Source: an uncultured Eggerthellaceae bacterium
GTDB lineage: Bacteria > Actinomycetota > Coriobacteriia > Coriobacteriales > Eggerthellaceae
DNA: 47,840 nucleotides
Assembly: GCA_934668515.1 (NCBI GenBank)
Contig: CAKUNS010000013.1
Location: 1-47,840 of the forward strand
Direction of reading: 5' to 3'
The notes under the pieces were generated by a model. The model did not search any database. It was not told the DNA's origin and saw only the letters and a program-made list of their open reading frames with translations. This document shows positions 39,331 to 47,840 of the stretch, in pieces (positions within the stretch are counted from its first letter, which is position 1; the number at the start of each line of letters is the position of its first letter). The position numbers and the translations under genes were made by a program.

Positions 39331-41598
39331 CTATTCCTCGATGCTCCAATAATTGCCGGTCTCATACCAATTCGACATGCGCAGGCTATCGCCCACGATG
39401 ACGTACTCGCGCCAACCGATTCCGCGCAAGCCGATGCTGTCGGTGGTCAGATAAGTGCGCACACGATCGGGGTCGTTCACCTCGAAAAACGTCTGACCGC
39501 TGCCGTATTTCGACGAGTCAAGCCCCATGGCTTGGGCGACCGTCGGCAAGTAATCGTGATGGCTGACGGGCATGCCCGACTTCTGGACAGCTGTACCCTG
39601 AGCGTTTTCGGCAGCGCCACCGACCTGACCGCTTTGCTTCGCGGGCTTCACCAGCATGATGGGCGTGCTGGTGGTGGTCAGGGGTTCGGGCGTCAGGAAC
39701 CACTTGCCGTGATCGGCCGTGATGACGATGGTCGACTGATCATACACGCCCAGCTCCTTCAACTGGCGAAGGTACTCGGCCACGATGTACATCGAACCCT
39801 GCGCCTGCTGTTCTTTAGTGGAATTGTCGGTACCCAGATCGTTCGCGCGCTCGTCGATGGAATACGGGTAGTGGGCACCCAGCAAATGAATGAAGCGGAA
39901 CGCGCCGGCGGGCGCATCGTCGTCAACCGCAAGGCCCTGACGCTGCAGCTGGCCGTAGTAGCGCGGATCATTCATGGTATAGACGCGCTCGCCCGGCTCG
40001 GCGTCGGGGTTATAGCTGACGATGCGGCCGTTGATCTGGTCGGTGTAATACCAGAAATTGTGCTTAAGGGGCCACGGGGCATCGCGGTACAAGGCGATCT
40101 GGCACAAAGCCTCGAAGGTGCCGCGAAAATCCAAGCTCGATGCCGCAACCTTGTGCATGTTGATGGTGGTTGCCGCAATGGCCTTCTGCTCGGCTTCGGG
40201 CAAGCTTCCGATCTGCAACGAGTCGGTGTACAGGCCAACCGAGTAGCCCGCGTTCCGTGCGTCGGCCAAGAACGTTCCGCGCGCATAACGGTTCGCCAGG
40301 TAAACGTTAGAATCCTCGCCCACCTTGGGCAGCTCGCCCGTAAGCAGGTACGGCACCGCGAAACGCGTAGGAGTCATCGAGCCCGTGCAGTTGGTGAACT
40401 CGGTGAAGTCCGTCATCTCATCAAGCATGTGCGAATTCATGTTGGCAACGGTGTTCAAAAGCGTTTGATCGTAGGTGTCCAACACGAACACGATCACGTT
40501 GTTCTTGCTGGAAACCGAATACAGACCGTCCTCGGTCAGAACCGACTCGGTCTGCGAGACCAAATTGGTGTGCGTAAGGTCGTCCATGCCGCCCGCTTGC
40601 TCGGTTGCCGCCGGCGGGGCAATGAACAAGCTCGCCACGCCAACTCCCTGCACCACCAGAAGGCAAGCGCTAACCAAGGCGACAACGCCCTGAGCGCGGA
40701 ATCGGTTGAACAGGCTGAGCAGCAGGGACAGCACGATGATGGCAATCCACACCACACTGGAAACAACCATCATGGTGTTGTGTTCGGCCCACACAATGGT
40801 GCCGCCATCAGCAATTGGCATGCCGTAGTTCAACACGAGAACCTGAACGTACGCCGCAACGCCAATGCTGGCAATCAGCACCAGGGAGAAATTGAAGATG
40901 CGGCCTCGCAAAGCCGACAGCAACAGCGAAAGCGCGATAACCACGCCGACCGCCGGCAGCGCAACAACCCACCACACGTCGGCAAGCGAGAACACCAACG
41001 ATCCCGCACTGCCGCCGACAACCTCGCACGGAGCGACCACGAAGATGGTGCACACCGTGAAGGCGCAGGCCAGAAACGCGTAGTTGAAACGCGTGCGCCA
41101 CGCCGGGGCGTACTTGCGCGCACGACGCTTCTTGCGCTGGGCGCGCTTCGCTGCGCTCTTGCCCTTGCCGGCACCGACGCTCGCAGCAGCGGCTTCCCCG
41201 GCGGCACGCGCACCACCCCCGCTTGCAGCAGCGCCATCACCTTCGCAGTCAGCGCCTTCGCCGACACCCGCAGCCGCGTTTGCCGGCATGCCCTTCCCAT
41301 CGGTGCGATGGACGGGCGGGTCAACCTCGCGACGAGCGTTCTCGTCGAAATCCAGCAGTTTCATCAGCTTCTTGCGCGACCTGCGCGCCGCGACGCCCAG
41401 CACCGTGGACAAAGCGACGGCAACGCCCGCAACAGCCTGAATCGTGTAGGTCATGATGGACGGATCGACGTACGCGAACGCCCGCGCCGTCCAAACGGGC
41501 ACCAAAACGACCGCGCATGCAACCGCCCAAAGCGCATCGTGCAGCCCCGCTAAAATGCGGACAACTGACGAGCGGCTTATGTTCTCAACGTTTCCCAT
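39331..41598 (-). CDS. Membrane sulfatase/phosphotransferase-like protein (alkaline phosphatase superfamily)
   Basis: About 755 aa from ATG 41598 (MGNVENISRSSVV). Two N-terminal membrane segments flank residues up to about 85, then come a cytosolic low-complexity stretch of some 60 Ala/Gly residues followed by a Lys/Arg-rich run, about four to five further membrane segments, and an extracytoplasmic catalytic domain. That domain starts at VIVFVLDTYDQT (metal Asp), has a Thr nucleophile candidate in GSMTPTRFAVPYLLTGE, ADHGKWF and SHHDYLPTVAQAMG. The architecture resembles LTA-synthase-like transferases that modify cell-surface polymers, but the second TM block is unusual. The -10 element at 41606-41611 sits so close to this ATG that a leaderless mRNA is likely; an ATG at 41607 would lie inside the promoter. 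Confidence 0.87.
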   Translation of the reverse strand: MGNVENISRSSVVRILAGLHDALWAVACAVVLVPVWTARAFAYVDPSIMTYTIQAVAGVAVALSTVLGVAARRSRKKLMKLLDFDENARREVDPPVHRTDGKGMPANAAAGVGEGADCEGDGAAASGGGARAAGEAAAASVGAGKGKSAAKRAQRKKRRARKYAPAWRTRFNYAFLACAFTVCTIFVVAPCEVVGGSAGSLVFSLADVWWVVALPAVGVVIALSLLLSALRGRIFNFSLVLIASIGVAAYVQVLVLNYGMPIADGGTIVWAEHNTMMVVSSVVWIAIIVLSLLLSLFNRFRAQGVVALVSACLLVVQGVGVASLFIAPPAATEQAGGMDDLTHTNLVSQTESVLTEDGLYSVSSKNNVIVFVLDTYDQTLLNTVANMNSHMLDEMTDFTEFTNCTGSMTPTRFAVPYLLTGELPKVGEDSNVYLANRYARGTFLADARNAGYSVGLYTDSLQIGSLPEAEQKAIAATTINMHKVAASSLDFRGTFEALCQIALYRDAPWPLKHNFWYYTDQINGRIVSYNPDAEPGERVYTMNDPRYYGQLQRQGLAVDDDAPAGAFRFIHLLGAHYPYSIDERANDLGTDNSTKEQQAQGSMYIVAEYLRQLKELGVYDQSTIVITADHGKWFLTPEPLTTTSTPIMLVKPAKQSGQVGGAAENAQGTAVQKSGMPVSHHDYLPTVAQAMGLDSSKYGSGQTFFEVNDPDRVRTYLTTDSIGLRGIGWREYVIVGDSLRMSNWYETGNYWSIEE

Positions 41599-41605
41599 GC
41601 CCAGC

Positions 41606-41634
41606 ATTATATAATGGCAAGTCGAGACGCCAAA
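41606..41634. promoter_or_regulatory. Divergent promoters sharing a palindromic -10
   Basis: ATTATATAAT (41606-41615) gives TATAAT on both strands. Leftward: TATAAT (41606-41611) with TTGGCG (41628-41633) at 16 bp, for the sulfatase-like gene. Rightward: TATAAT (41610-41615) for purL, with no good -35, leader about 92 nt. The two -10 elements overlap, so the two polymerases should compete. Confidence 0.5.
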
Positions 41635-41713
41635 CGCGAAGCGGCTTCCACCCGCGCAACGGCATCCATTAACAATCAAACCCGATACGCGCACTTCAAG
41701 GAAGGCGGATTTC

Positions 41714-44700
41714 ATGGTCTCGCGCATTTACGTAGAGAAGAAGCCCGGTTTCGACGTAGAAGCGAAACAGCTGCTCGCCGAACTGCACATTGCAGTTCCC
41801 GAGGGCCTTTCGCCCGATGCGAACCTGCGTCTAATCAACCAGTACGACGTCGAAGGCATCGACGAAGCCCTGTTCGACCAAACCGTGCCCACTGTCTTCA
41901 GCGAGCCTCAGGTTGACAACGCCACCCGCACCCTGCCCATCAGCGGCACCCAGCTTGCCACCGAAACCGCCCAGGAACTCGCCCGTCAGGGCAAGCCCAC
42001 CACGGGCATCGTCGCGCTTCCCGAAAACGTCCGCGTTTTCGCCGTCGAGGCCCTTCCCGGCCAGTTCGACCAGCGCGCCGACTCCGCCGCCGAGTGCGTT
42101 CAGCTCATCAGCCAAGGCGAGCGTCCCGTCGTCGCCTTCGCCAAGATCTACGTCATCGAAGGCGAATGCACCGACCAAGCTCTGGAAGAAATCAAGCATT
42201 ACGTCATCAACCCCGTCGAAACGCGTGAAGCCAGCCTCGCACCGCGCGAGACGCTGAAAATCGCCCAGCCCACGCCGCAGCCTGTCGAGATCGTCGAAGG
42301 CTTCACCAAGCTCTCCACCGACGAGCTTGCGCAGTTCATCGCCGATCGCGGCCTTGCCATGGACTTGGCCGACATCACGATTTGCCGCGACTACTTCGCC
42401 GAAGAGCAGCGCGACCCCACCATCACCGAGATCAAGATGATCGACACCTACTGGTCGGACCACTGCCGCCACACCACGTTCGGCACCGAGCTCACCGACG
42501 TGCAGATCGATGACGAAGTGGTCAAGGCCGCTTTCGACAAGTACCTCGAGCTTCGCCATGAGCTTGGCCGCGACGAGAAGCCCGTCTGCCTTATGGACCT
42601 GGGCACCATCGGCGCCCGCTACCTGAAGTCCACGGGCACCCTGAAGAACCTCGACGAATCCGAAGAGATCAACGCCTGCACCGTCAAGGTGAAGGTCGAT
42701 GTCGACGGCCAGGAAGAGGATTGGCTGTTCCTGTTCAAGAACGAGACGCACAACCATCCCACCGAGATCGAGCCGTTCGGCGGCGCAGCAACCTGCATCG
42801 GCGGCTGCATCCGCGACCCGCTCTCCGGCCGCAGCTACGTGTACCAGGCCATGCGCGTCACCGGCGCCGCGAACCCGCTGGCTCCTATGTCCGAAACGCT
42901 TGCCGGCAAGCTTCCCCAGCGCAAGCTGGTCACCACCGCCGCAGCCGGCTACTCCAGCTACGGCAACCAGATCGGCTTGGCAACCGGCCAGGTCAACGAG
43001 CTGTACCATCCCGGCTACGCCGCCAAGCGCATGGAAATCGGCGCGGTTGTGGGCGCAACGCCCGCCGACCACGTCCGTCGCGAAACGCCCGCCCCGGGCG
43101 ACGTCGTCATCCTGCTGGGCGGCCGCACCGGCCGTGACGGCATCGGCGGCGCAACCGGGTCGTCCAAGGCTCACAACATGGAATCGCTTGAAGAATGCGG
43201 TGCCGAAGTTCAGAAGGGCAACGCGCCCGTCGAGCGCAAGATCCAGCGCCTGTTCCGTCGCGGCGAGGCCACGCGTCTCATCAAGCGTTGCAACGACTTC
43301 GGCGCAGGCGGCGTCAGCGTTGCCATCGGCGAGCTTGCCGACGGCATCCGCGTCGACCTGAACGCGCTTCCCAAGAAGTACGACGGCCTTGACGGCACCG
43401 AGCTTGCCCTGTCCGAAAGCCAGGAGCGCATGGCCGTCGATGTGGCCGCAGCCGACGTCGACGAGTTCATCCGCTATGCCCACGAAGAGAACCTCGAGGC
43501 CACGCCCGTTGCCACCGTCACCGAGGAAGCTCGCGTTCGCATGATCTGGAACGGCGACGCCATTGTCGACATCAGCCGCGACTTCCTGGCATCGAACGGC
43601 GCTTCCAAGGAAATGAACGTCCGCATTCCCAAGCAGGAGGCCTACCAGGCATCTTGGAAGGGCGATACGTTTGAAGAGCGCCTACTTGACGTGGTCACCG
43701 ACCTGAACGTCTGCTCCAACAAGGGCCTGTCCGAGCGTTTCGACTCGACCATCGGCGCTTCCACCGTGCTCATGCCCTTCGGCGGCAAGACCCAGCTCAC
43801 CCCTGCCCAGGCAATGGTCGCCAAGCTTCCCGTTGACGGCGAGACCACCACGTGCTCCGGCATGGCATGGGGTTTCAACCCGTACCTTTCCGAGAAGAAC
43901 CAGTTCTCCGGCGCCTACCTTGCCGTTGTCGAGAGCCTTTCCAAGCTCATCGCCACCGGCTTCAAGCGCGAGGACGCTTACTTCACCTTCCAGGAATACT
44001 TCGGCAGCCTGCGCACCGTCCCCGAGCGTTGGGGCAAGCCCGCGGCTTCGCTTCTTGGCGCGCTTATGGCACAGCTCGACTTCGAAGTCGGCTCCATCGG
44101 TGGCAAGGACTCCATGTCCGGTAGCTTCGAGGACCTGGATGTTCCTCCCACGCTTGTCAGCTTCGCCACCGCCGTTGGCAAGACCGATCACATCGTCAGC
44201 CCCGAGTTCAAGGGCGCAGGCCATCGCGTCTTCTGCATCGAAGCCCACGACTACCTGCCTGACGGCCGCCCCGACGCAGCCGGCCAGCGCGAGGCCATGG
44301 ACATCGTTCAGAAGCTCATCGACGACGGCGTCGTGCTGTCTGCTTCCACGCTTGGCTTCGGCGGCGGAGCCGAGGCCCTGTTCAAGGCCACCATGGGCAA
44401 CCGCATCGGCTTCAGCTTGAACCACAGCGTTCCCATGGACGTCCTGTTCAAGAACGCCTACGGCGCGTTCCTGGTCGAACTTGCCGACGAGGCTCCCGAG
44501 CCCACCGGCAGCGACGCGGTCCGCATCAACCTGACGGGTACCACCACCTCCGGCTTCATCTTCACCGCTGGCGACGAGATCATCGACCTCGACAAGATCC
44601 TTGATTCCTACGAAAGCAAGCTCGAGCCCGTGTACCCCTACCGCAGCAAGGCTGTCGGCATCGAAACCCCGCAGGTCGAGACCATCAGCTTCGCCGAGAA

Positions 44701-45532
44701 GCTACCGCTTACCTACGACGGCACCATCGGCGCGCCGCGCGTCATCATCCCCGTGTTCCCGGGCAACAACTGCGAGTACGACACCGCGCGCGCCTTCCAG
44801 CGCGCCGGCGCCAAGCCTGACACGTTCGTCATCAACAACCTGACGCCCGCTGCTGTCGCTGAAAGCACCAAGGAGCTTGCGAAGCGCATCCGCGAAAGCC
44901 AGATCCTCATGCTCCCCGGCGGCTTCAGCGGCGGCGACGAGCCCGACGGCTCCGCTAAGTTCATCACCGCGTTCTTCCGCGCCCCCGAGGTCACCGAGGC
45001 CGTGCGCGACCTACTGTGGAACCGCGATGGCCTGATCCTGGGCATCTGCAACGGTTTCCAGGCGCTTATCAAGCTGGGCCTGGTTCCGTTCGGGGACATC
45101 CGCCCCATGGACGAGAACTGCCCCACGCTAACGTTCAACAACATCGGCCGTCACCAGAGCAGCATCGTCCGCACACGCATCGCGTCCACCATGTCCCCGT
45201 GGCTTTCCCGCTGCGAGATTGGCGACACGCATACCGTGGCCATCAGCCATGGCGAGGGCCGCTTCGTGGCAAGCCCCGAGCTGCTTGAGCAGCTGAAGGC
45301 AGCCGGCCAGATCGCCACCCAGTACGTTGACGGCAACGGCAACCCCTCCATGGACCTTGCCGCCAACCCCAACGGTTCGGTTTGGGCAATCGAAGGCATC
45401 ACCAGCCCCGACGGCCGCGTCTTCGGCAAGATGGGCCACAGCGAGCGCTGGAGCGACGGCGTGTATCAGAACATCCCCGACCGCACCTTCCAGCCCATCA
45501 TCGAAGGCGGCGTCGATTACTTCTCGTGCTAA
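41714..45532 (+). CDS. purL: Phosphoribosylformylglycinamidine synthase, large single-chain form
   Basis: A 1272-aa enzyme converting FGAR and glutamine to FGAM in purine synthesis. AAGGAAGGCGG precedes the ATG. The middle part is PurL: DTYWSDHCRHTTFG, FKNETHNHPTEIEPFGGAATCIGGCIRD, the duplicated ATP-binding halves and FGGKTQLTPAQAMVAKLP. The C-terminal 240 residues are a PurQ-type glutamine amidotransferase with FPGNNCEYD, nucleophile C1112 in LGICNGFQALIKLG and H1242/E1244 in GKMGHSER. This fused form (about 1250-1300 aa) occurs in Clostridia, Coriobacteriia and Proteobacteria, whereas many Gram-positives use PurS-PurQ-PurL. No other purine gene except guaB is in the window. It is monocistronic with its own terminator. 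Confidence 0.97.
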   Translation: MVSRIYVEKKPGFDVEAKQLLAELHIAVPEGLSPDANLRLINQYDVEGIDEALFDQTVPTVFSEPQVDNATRTLPISGTQLATETAQELARQGKPTTGIVALPENVRVFAVEALPGQFDQRADSAAECVQLISQGERPVVAFAKIYVIEGECTDQALEEIKHYVINPVETREASLAPRETLKIAQPTPQPVEIVEGFTKLSTDELAQFIADRGLAMDLADITICRDYFAEEQRDPTITEIKMIDTYWSDHCRHTTFGTELTDVQIDDEVVKAAFDKYLELRHELGRDEKPVCLMDLGTIGARYLKSTGTLKNLDESEEINACTVKVKVDVDGQEEDWLFLFKNETHNHPTEIEPFGGAATCIGGCIRDPLSGRSYVYQAMRVTGAANPLAPMSETLAGKLPQRKLVTTAAAGYSSYGNQIGLATGQVNELYHPGYAAKRMEIGAVVGATPADHVRRETPAPGDVVILLGGRTGRDGIGGATGSSKAHNMESLEECGAEVQKGNAPVERKIQRLFRRGEATRLIKRCNDFGAGGVSVAIGELADGIRVDLNALPKKYDGLDGTELALSESQERMAVDVAAADVDEFIRYAHEENLEATPVATVTEEARVRMIWNGDAIVDISRDFLASNGASKEMNVRIPKQEAYQASWKGDTFEERLLDVVTDLNVCSNKGLSERFDSTIGASTVLMPFGGKTQLTPAQAMVAKLPVDGETTTCSGMAWGFNPYLSEKNQFSGAYLAVVESLSKLIATGFKREDAYFTFQEYFGSLRTVPERWGKPAASLLGALMAQLDFEVGSIGGKDSMSGSFEDLDVPPTLVSFATAVGKTDHIVSPEFKGAGHRVFCIEAHDYLPDGRPDAAGQREAMDIVQKLIDDGVVLSASTLGFGGGAEALFKATMGNRIGFSLNHSVPMDVLFKNAYGAFLVELADEAPEPTGSDAVRINLTGTTTSGFIFTAGDEIIDLDKILDSYESKLEPVYPYRSKAVGIETPQVETISFAEKLPLTYDGTIGAPRVIIPVFPGNNCEYDTARAFQRAGAKPDTFVINNLTPAAVAESTKELAKRIRESQILMLPGGFSGGDEPDGSAKFITAFFRAPEVTEAVRDLLWNRDGLILGICNGFQALIKLGLVPFGDIRPMDENCPTLTFNNIGRHQSSIVRTRIASTMSPWLSRCEIGDTHTVAISHGEGRFVASPELLEQLKAAGQIATQYVDGNGNPSMDLAANPNGSVWAIEGITSPDGRVFGKMGHSERWSDGVYQNIPDRTFQPIIEGGVDYFSC

Positions 45533-45575
45533 CCGCCCAACGGCAACGCACTTGAGCATCGCATACGCGAACACG

Positions 45576-45609
45576 AAGGAAGCCCGAGCGAATGCCCGGG
45601 CTTCCTTTT
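45576..45609 (+). terminator. Intrinsic terminator of purL
   Basis: AAGGAAGCCCG (45576-45586) and CGGGCTTCCTT (45597-45607) form an 11-bp stem, followed by TTTGCTT. It is 43 bp after the purL stop. Confidence 0.88.
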
Positions 45610-45720
45610 GCTTGATATAGATTTGACGGCGATACAGCGGCCGGTGCGGCAAGCGCGGGCGATCTGCCTCCTACCCTTCCGGCACTGGGACTGACAAGGG
45701 TTTGCCCCAGTTAGCCCAGA

Positions 45721-47478
45721 TCACAGCTGCCAACCCTCGGCTTCTTTTTGCAGCGCTACCATTCGAGCGAATTGGCCGCCAGATGCTTTTAGCTGCGCAG
45801 GCGATCCCTGTTCGGCGACTTGGCCGTCTTTAAGGACAACCACCTTATCGGCGGCTTCGACCGTGCGCATGCGGTGCGCGATCACGATGACCGTTTTACC
45901 TGTTAGGAGCCTTGAAAGGGCAGATTGCACCTTGGTTTCGTTCTCCACGTCGAGCGATGCCGTCGCCTCGTCGAGCAGCACGATGGGCGCGTTCTTCAAC
46001 AGCGCGCGGGCGATCGAGATACGCTGACGCTCGCCACCGGAGAGCTTGGAGCCGTTCTCGCCGATCTTCGTGTCGTACCCTTGCGGCATGCGGCTGACGA
46101 ACTCGTCGCAGTTCGCGGCTCGCGCGGCGGCCAGCACCTCGGCGTCGGTGGCGTTGCGACGGCCAAGACGGATGTTGCCCATCACCGTGTCGTCGAACAG
46201 CAGCACATCCTGGAACACGATGGCGTAATCGCGTAGCAGCGTTTCAGGGTCCACCGTAGACACGTCGACGCCGCCCACGCGCACTGTGCCGCCCGTGGCG
46301 TCCCAAAACCGCGCGGCAAGGCGCGCGCACGTGGACTTGCCCGAACCCGACGGCCCCACCAGCGCCGTCACCTGGCCTTCCCGCGCCGTGAAGCTCACGT
46401 CGGCCAGCACGCGCTCCCCCGCTCGCCCGTCGTCGCCGGCGCCGTAGGAGAACGCCACATGGTCGAACTCGATGTCGTGGCCCGCCGGCGCGAACTCGGC
46501 CGCGCCCGAGGCCATGGGCTCCTCCATAATCGAGCGCATGCGCGCCGCCGACGTCTCGGAGACGAACAATTCGCTGACCAGCGCGAGCGCCTGGTCGAAC
46601 GGAGCGTAGATGCGCGAGACCATCAGCAAGTACGCGAACATGACCATGAAATCGATCTGGCCTGCAGCGATAAGGCTTGCGCCCGCAATGAGCGTGGTGG
46701 CGATGCCCAAGCGCAGGATCGCATACGCCGTGTTCACCAGCAGGCCGTTGATCAGCTCGCCCTTCGCGCATTCGCGCTCGGTGGCGTCGATTGTGGCGTT
46801 CAGGCCCGCCAGGTAGTGCCGCTCCTGGTTGGTGGCGCGGATCTCACGCACGCAGTCGAGCGTCTCCTGGATACCCTGCGTCACCTTCAGCTTCGCCATC
46901 CTATTGCGCTCAAACACCGGCTTCATCGGCTTGCGCGTGGCGAACAACAGGGCAAAAGCCACCGGAACGCTCCAAAACGCCGCGATCGAAAGCTGCCAGC
47001 AGGAGAACAGCGAGCACACGAACACAATGGACGTCGAGATCACGGCGCCCCACAGCTCGCCGAGCGCATGGCTGTAGGCGTGTTCCATGACCTGCACGTC
47101 GCCCATGATGGTTTCGGTCAAATCTGCCAGGTCGCGCCGCCCGAAGAACGAAAGCGGCAGTTTGCGGAGGCGCTCGGCGATCTCGATGCGCTGATTGCCG
47201 CATTCCTCGTAGTAAATGCAGTAGGAGTAGTAGTACTGCTGCCAATTAGACAGCAGCAGCGCCACGAAGAACACCGCAAGGCCTATGGCAAACGGCGCCG
47301 CGCCCGGCAGATCGGCGCCTTCGGTCAGGTGTTTCACGAACCCGTCCATCACCAGGAACAGAAACGCCATGCCGGCCATGGTGACCAGGTTCGTGACGCA
47401 GGTCCAGAACACGCCGCGCTTCACGCCGGACATACCCTTGTCGGAAAGGAAGTACTTTTTCTTAAACGAGGCGAACAT
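45721..47478 (-). CDS. ABC exporter, fused membrane and ATPase domains (second subunit)
   Basis: About 585 aa with a six-helix type I exporter membrane domain (residues about 20-310, start MFASFKKKYFLSDKG) and an ATPase domain with Walker A GPSGSGKST, Q-loop IVFQDVLLFD, signature LSGGERQR, Walker B IVLLDEATASLD and the switch His in VIAHRM. The tandem ATG at 47478/47481 overlaps the upstream gene's stop (ATGA), so the two half-exporters are co-translated and should form a heterodimer. In this half, catalytic Glu after Walker B is present, so the site looks active. Substrate unknown; such pairs export peptides, lipids or drugs, and some YbtPQ-like pairs import siderophores. Confidence 0.94.
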   Translation of the reverse strand: MFASFKKKYFLSDKGMSGVKRGVFWTCVTNLVTMAGMAFLFLVMDGFVKHLTEGADLPGAAPFAIGLAVFFVALLLSNWQQYYYSYCIYYEECGNQRIEIAERLRKLPLSFFGRRDLADLTETIMGDVQVMEHAYSHALGELWGAVISTSIVFVCSLFSCWQLSIAAFWSVPVAFALLFATRKPMKPVFERNRMAKLKVTQGIQETLDCVREIRATNQERHYLAGLNATIDATERECAKGELINGLLVNTAYAILRLGIATTLIAGASLIAAGQIDFMVMFAYLLMVSRIYAPFDQALALVSELFVSETSAARMRSIMEEPMASGAAEFAPAGHDIEFDHVAFSYGAGDDGRAGERVLADVSFTAREGQVTALVGPSGSGKSTCARLAARFWDATGGTVRVGGVDVSTVDPETLLRDYAIVFQDVLLFDDTVMGNIRLGRRNATDAEVLAAARAANCDEFVSRMPQGYDTKIGENGSKLSGGERQRISIARALLKNAPIVLLDEATASLDVENETKVQSALSRLLTGKTVIVIAHRMRTVEAADKVVVLKDGQVAEQGSPAQLKASGGQFARMVALQKEAEGWQL

Positions 47479-47840
47479 CATGCCTCACCCCCCTTCATGG
47501 CGGCCGCTTCCGTTTGCGCGCCCGCTATCTTCCAGCTTGCGGCCTGCTCGTAGTCGGCCCACATGGATGCGTACAGCCCGCCAGCTTCGACCAGCTCGGC
47601 ATGCGTGCCGCGCTCGGCCACGCGACCCTGGTCGAGCACCACGATCTGGTCGGCACCCACCACCGTCAAGAGCCGGTGGGCGATCATGATCACCGTGCGG
47701 TTCTCGGCCAGCTTCGCGAAGGCGCGCTGGATGAGGGCCTCGTTCTCGGGGTCAGCGAACGCCGTGGCCTCGTCGAGCACCACGATGGGCGCGTCCTTGA
47801 GGATCGCGCGGGCAAGGGCTACGCGTTGCACTTCGCCGCC
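47478..47840 (-). CDS. ABC exporter, first subunit, C-terminal end (cut by window edge)
   Basis: The last 120 codons of an ABC ATPase domain; the gene continues past 47840. Visible are the end of the signature motif (GGEVQRVALARAILK), Walker B IVVLDEATAFADPENE and the switch His in IMIAHRL. The phrase ATAFADPENE is typical of heterodimeric exporters of the YbtP/Q or lipid/drug type. It ends with an Ala/Glu-rich tail and its stop overlaps the start of the partner subunit. Confidence 0.92.
   Translation of the reverse strand, partial: GGEVQRVALARAILKDAPIVVLDEATAFADPENEALIQRAFAKLAENRTVIMIAHRLLTVVGADQIVVLDQGRVAERGTHAELVEAGGLYASMWADYEQAASWKIAGAQTEAAAMKGGEA

Noticed and set aside
38758..41553. 931-codon open frame on the plus strand
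   Set aside because: It spans the aldo/keto reductase and sulfatase-like genes in antisense; the protein is His/Arg/Gln-rich without domains, typical of a shadow frame.
41831..43483. 550-codon open frame on the minus strand
   Set aside because: Antisense to purL; no initiation signal and a low-complexity Gly/Val/Ala/Asp composition.
1..47840. CRISPR arrays, insertion sequences, phage genes, antiphage systems
   Set aside because: No regularly spaced repeats, transposase, integrase or known defence domains were seen; the lone ABC ATPase and GH3 genes are not part of any defence system I know.

Overview
The window is a dense bacterial chromosome segment with high GC (apart from a few AT-rich intergenic stretches). 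It contains no rRNA, tRNA, insertion sequence, CRISPR or phage gene that I can see. The order ruvX-mltG-yqeG-aroE-aroC-aroK-aroB-aroQ/pepP-efp matches the actinobacterial shikimate/efp neighbourhood. Together with an arylsulfotransferase-like gene, a rubrerythrin, a type III glutamine synthetase and a ferredoxin-type aldo/keto reductase, this suggests an anaerobic gut-type actinobacterium of the Coriobacteriia (Eggerthellaceae, Slackia/Adlercreutzia/Eggerthella-like). The assignment is inference from gene content, not from a marker search.

Layout. (1) 1-1515: the 5' part of an arylsulfotransferase-like gene runs leftwards, divergent from a LysR regulator, with a perfect T-N11-A palindrome between them. 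(2) 1623-8632, leftward: a DASS/SLC13-type transporter, a strong hairpin, then a tight five-gene set of two GH3-type (acyl-acid amido synthetase family) proteins, a Cys-rich zinc-ribbon protein, a lone ABC ATPase and an unrecognised soluble protein. This is the least explained locus. (3) 9089-11206: a large cytosolic type I phosphodiesterase/alkaline phosphatase superfamily protein. (4) 11576-19785: a leftward housekeeping run from ruvX to efp that holds five enzymes of the shikimate pathway and chorismate synthase. Its type II dehydroquinase is fused in frame to an M24 Xaa-Pro aminopeptidase. (5) 19876-24495: an IMP dehydrogenase of the Tritrichomonas foetus type, an NSS transporter and an M18 aminopeptidase. 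(6) 24675-30096: rubrerythrin under a palindromic operator, a YfcE-like phosphoesterase, Hsp20 with a 23-bp perfect palindrome upstream, an isochorismatase-like hydrolase, a TrpR-like YerC regulator and GlnN. (7) 30246-31075: rplM-rpsI. (8) 31365-35957: an aspartate-family set, lysA-hom-HAD-metA. The MetA carries Glu111 (acetyl-CoA type) and an unusual C-terminal tail. (9) 36204-37920, rightward: YhcH/YiaL and DUF1015 proteins. (10) 38056-41598: an aldo/keto reductase with two 4Fe-4S motifs and a membrane sulfatase-like protein that may be translated from a leaderless mRNA, divergent from purL (41714-45532). (11) 45721-47840: a heterodimeric ABC exporter, the upstream half cut by the window edge.

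Starts were moved inward from the longest reading frame wherever a Shine-Dalgarno sequence and family length supported it (LysR, GH3, phosphodiesterase, AroQ/PepP, AroC, YqeG, GuaB, M18, Hsp20, YerC, RplM, YhcH, AKR, sulfatase). Several genes use GTG. Convergent gene ends usually carry a bidirectional hairpin. Large antisense frames opposite purL, glnN, the sulfatase and others are codon-structure shadows.
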